Shown piece after piece: positions 13,673-13,925 of a stretch of 13,925 bases of DNA (its first letter is position 1; each line of letters begins with the position of its first letter). Source of the stretch: Euzebyaceae bacterium. GTDB taxonomy: Bacteria; Actinomycetota; Nitriliruptoria; Euzebyales; Egibacteraceae. A model generated the notes under the pieces. The model made no database searches. It saw only the letters and a list, made by a program, of their open reading frames with translations, and was not told the DNA's origin. The DNA is taken from positions 1 through 13,925 of the forward strand of contig JACCXR010000131.1 of the NCBI GenBank assembly GCA_013696915.1. The letters run 5' to 3'. A program made the position numbers and the translations under genes.

Positions 13673-13925
13673 GGACCCCGGGTCGCGGGGCGGAGGGGGA
13701 GGCGGCGGCGGGACCTGCGCGGCCTGACCGCCACCGCGCGCCCGGGCCTTCGCGGCGAACAGCGCGTCGGTCGCCTGGTCGCGTGCCGCCGTCGGGCCCG
13801 ACCGCGGCCCGCCCCCGCCGCGGTGGAAGCGCGACCGCGCCCACGCCCCGGCACGCCCCCAGTCGGCGCGCTCCAGCCGCAGCCGGCGCAGACCGACGTC
13901 GACCGGAGCGAGCATCAGCGCGAGC
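13664..13925 (-). CDS. C-terminal tail of an unidentified, probably membrane-associated protein (5' end outside window)
   Basis: The frame is open from the right edge to the TGA at 13664, about 86 codons. It begins with the end of a hydrophobic segment (LALMLAP) followed by VDVGLRRLRLERADWGRA. A basic stretch, a short helix (ARDQATDALFAAKARA) and a polyproline tail come next. Since a membrane-spanning end seems to lie at the border, the ATG at 13915 is unlikely to be the true start. The PVDVGLRRL pattern recalls the C-termini of VWA-domain or amidotransferase-like membrane proteins, but that is an impression from too little sequence. Confidence 0.55.
   Translation of the reverse strand, partial: LALMLAPVDVGLRRLRLERADWGRAGAWARSRFHRGGGGPRSGPTAARDQATDALFAAKARARGGGQAAQVPPPPPPPPRDPGSVD

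Overview
The window is a very GC-rich stretch of bacterial chromosome, densely coding with third codon positions almost all G or C, many GTG starts and good Shine-Dalgarno sites. The gene content (ROK repressor, single-domain sugar ABC ATPase, MeaB, L,D-transpeptidase with a Pro/Thr tail) fits a free-living high-GC actinobacterium. I cannot name the genus from sequence alone.

Layout. (a) 1-2208, minus strand: the 3'-truncated gene for a secreted L,D-transpeptidase, preceded by the MeaB-type GTPase of methylmalonyl-CoA mutase. (b) 2307-2723, plus strand: a small lipoprotein. (c) 2966-8618, minus strand: a complete xylose-type sugar uptake locus. In transcription order it holds a ROK-family repressor with an operator-like palindrome inside its own promoter, an aldose 1-epimerase-like mutarotase, a XylF-like binding lipoprotein, a single-domain ABC ATPase and a XylH-like permease. 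The repressor could respond to the imported sugar, the mutarotase could interconvert its anomers, and the last three genes would import it. No isomerase or kinase is present, so the exact sugar is inferred. (d) 8619-9016: a structured intergenic region with nested and alternating palindromes, plus an unexplained coding-like frame. (e) 9017-10198, minus strand: an acetoacetyl-CoA thiolase. (f) 10337-13662, plus strand: an S9 prolyl-oligopeptidase-family peptidase overlapping an MFS exporter gene. (g) 13664 to the edge, minus strand: the C-terminal tail of an unidentified, probably membrane-associated protein, convergent with the exporter and sharing a palindrome that holds both stop codons.

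No CRISPR array, insertion sequence, phage gene, tRNA or rRNA was seen. I found no clearly new multi-gene system. The most unusual material is regulatory or structural. A 41-bp unit carrying a ribosome-binding site and a GTG start is present three times at the mutarotase 5' end and makes a chain of overlapping mini-ORFs. An alternating three-copy palindrome lies at 8729-8836 and could fold in mutually exclusive ways. A perfect 13-bp hairpin sits between the binding-protein and ATPase genes. A 54-codon coding-like frame without a start codon lies downstream of the thiolase.
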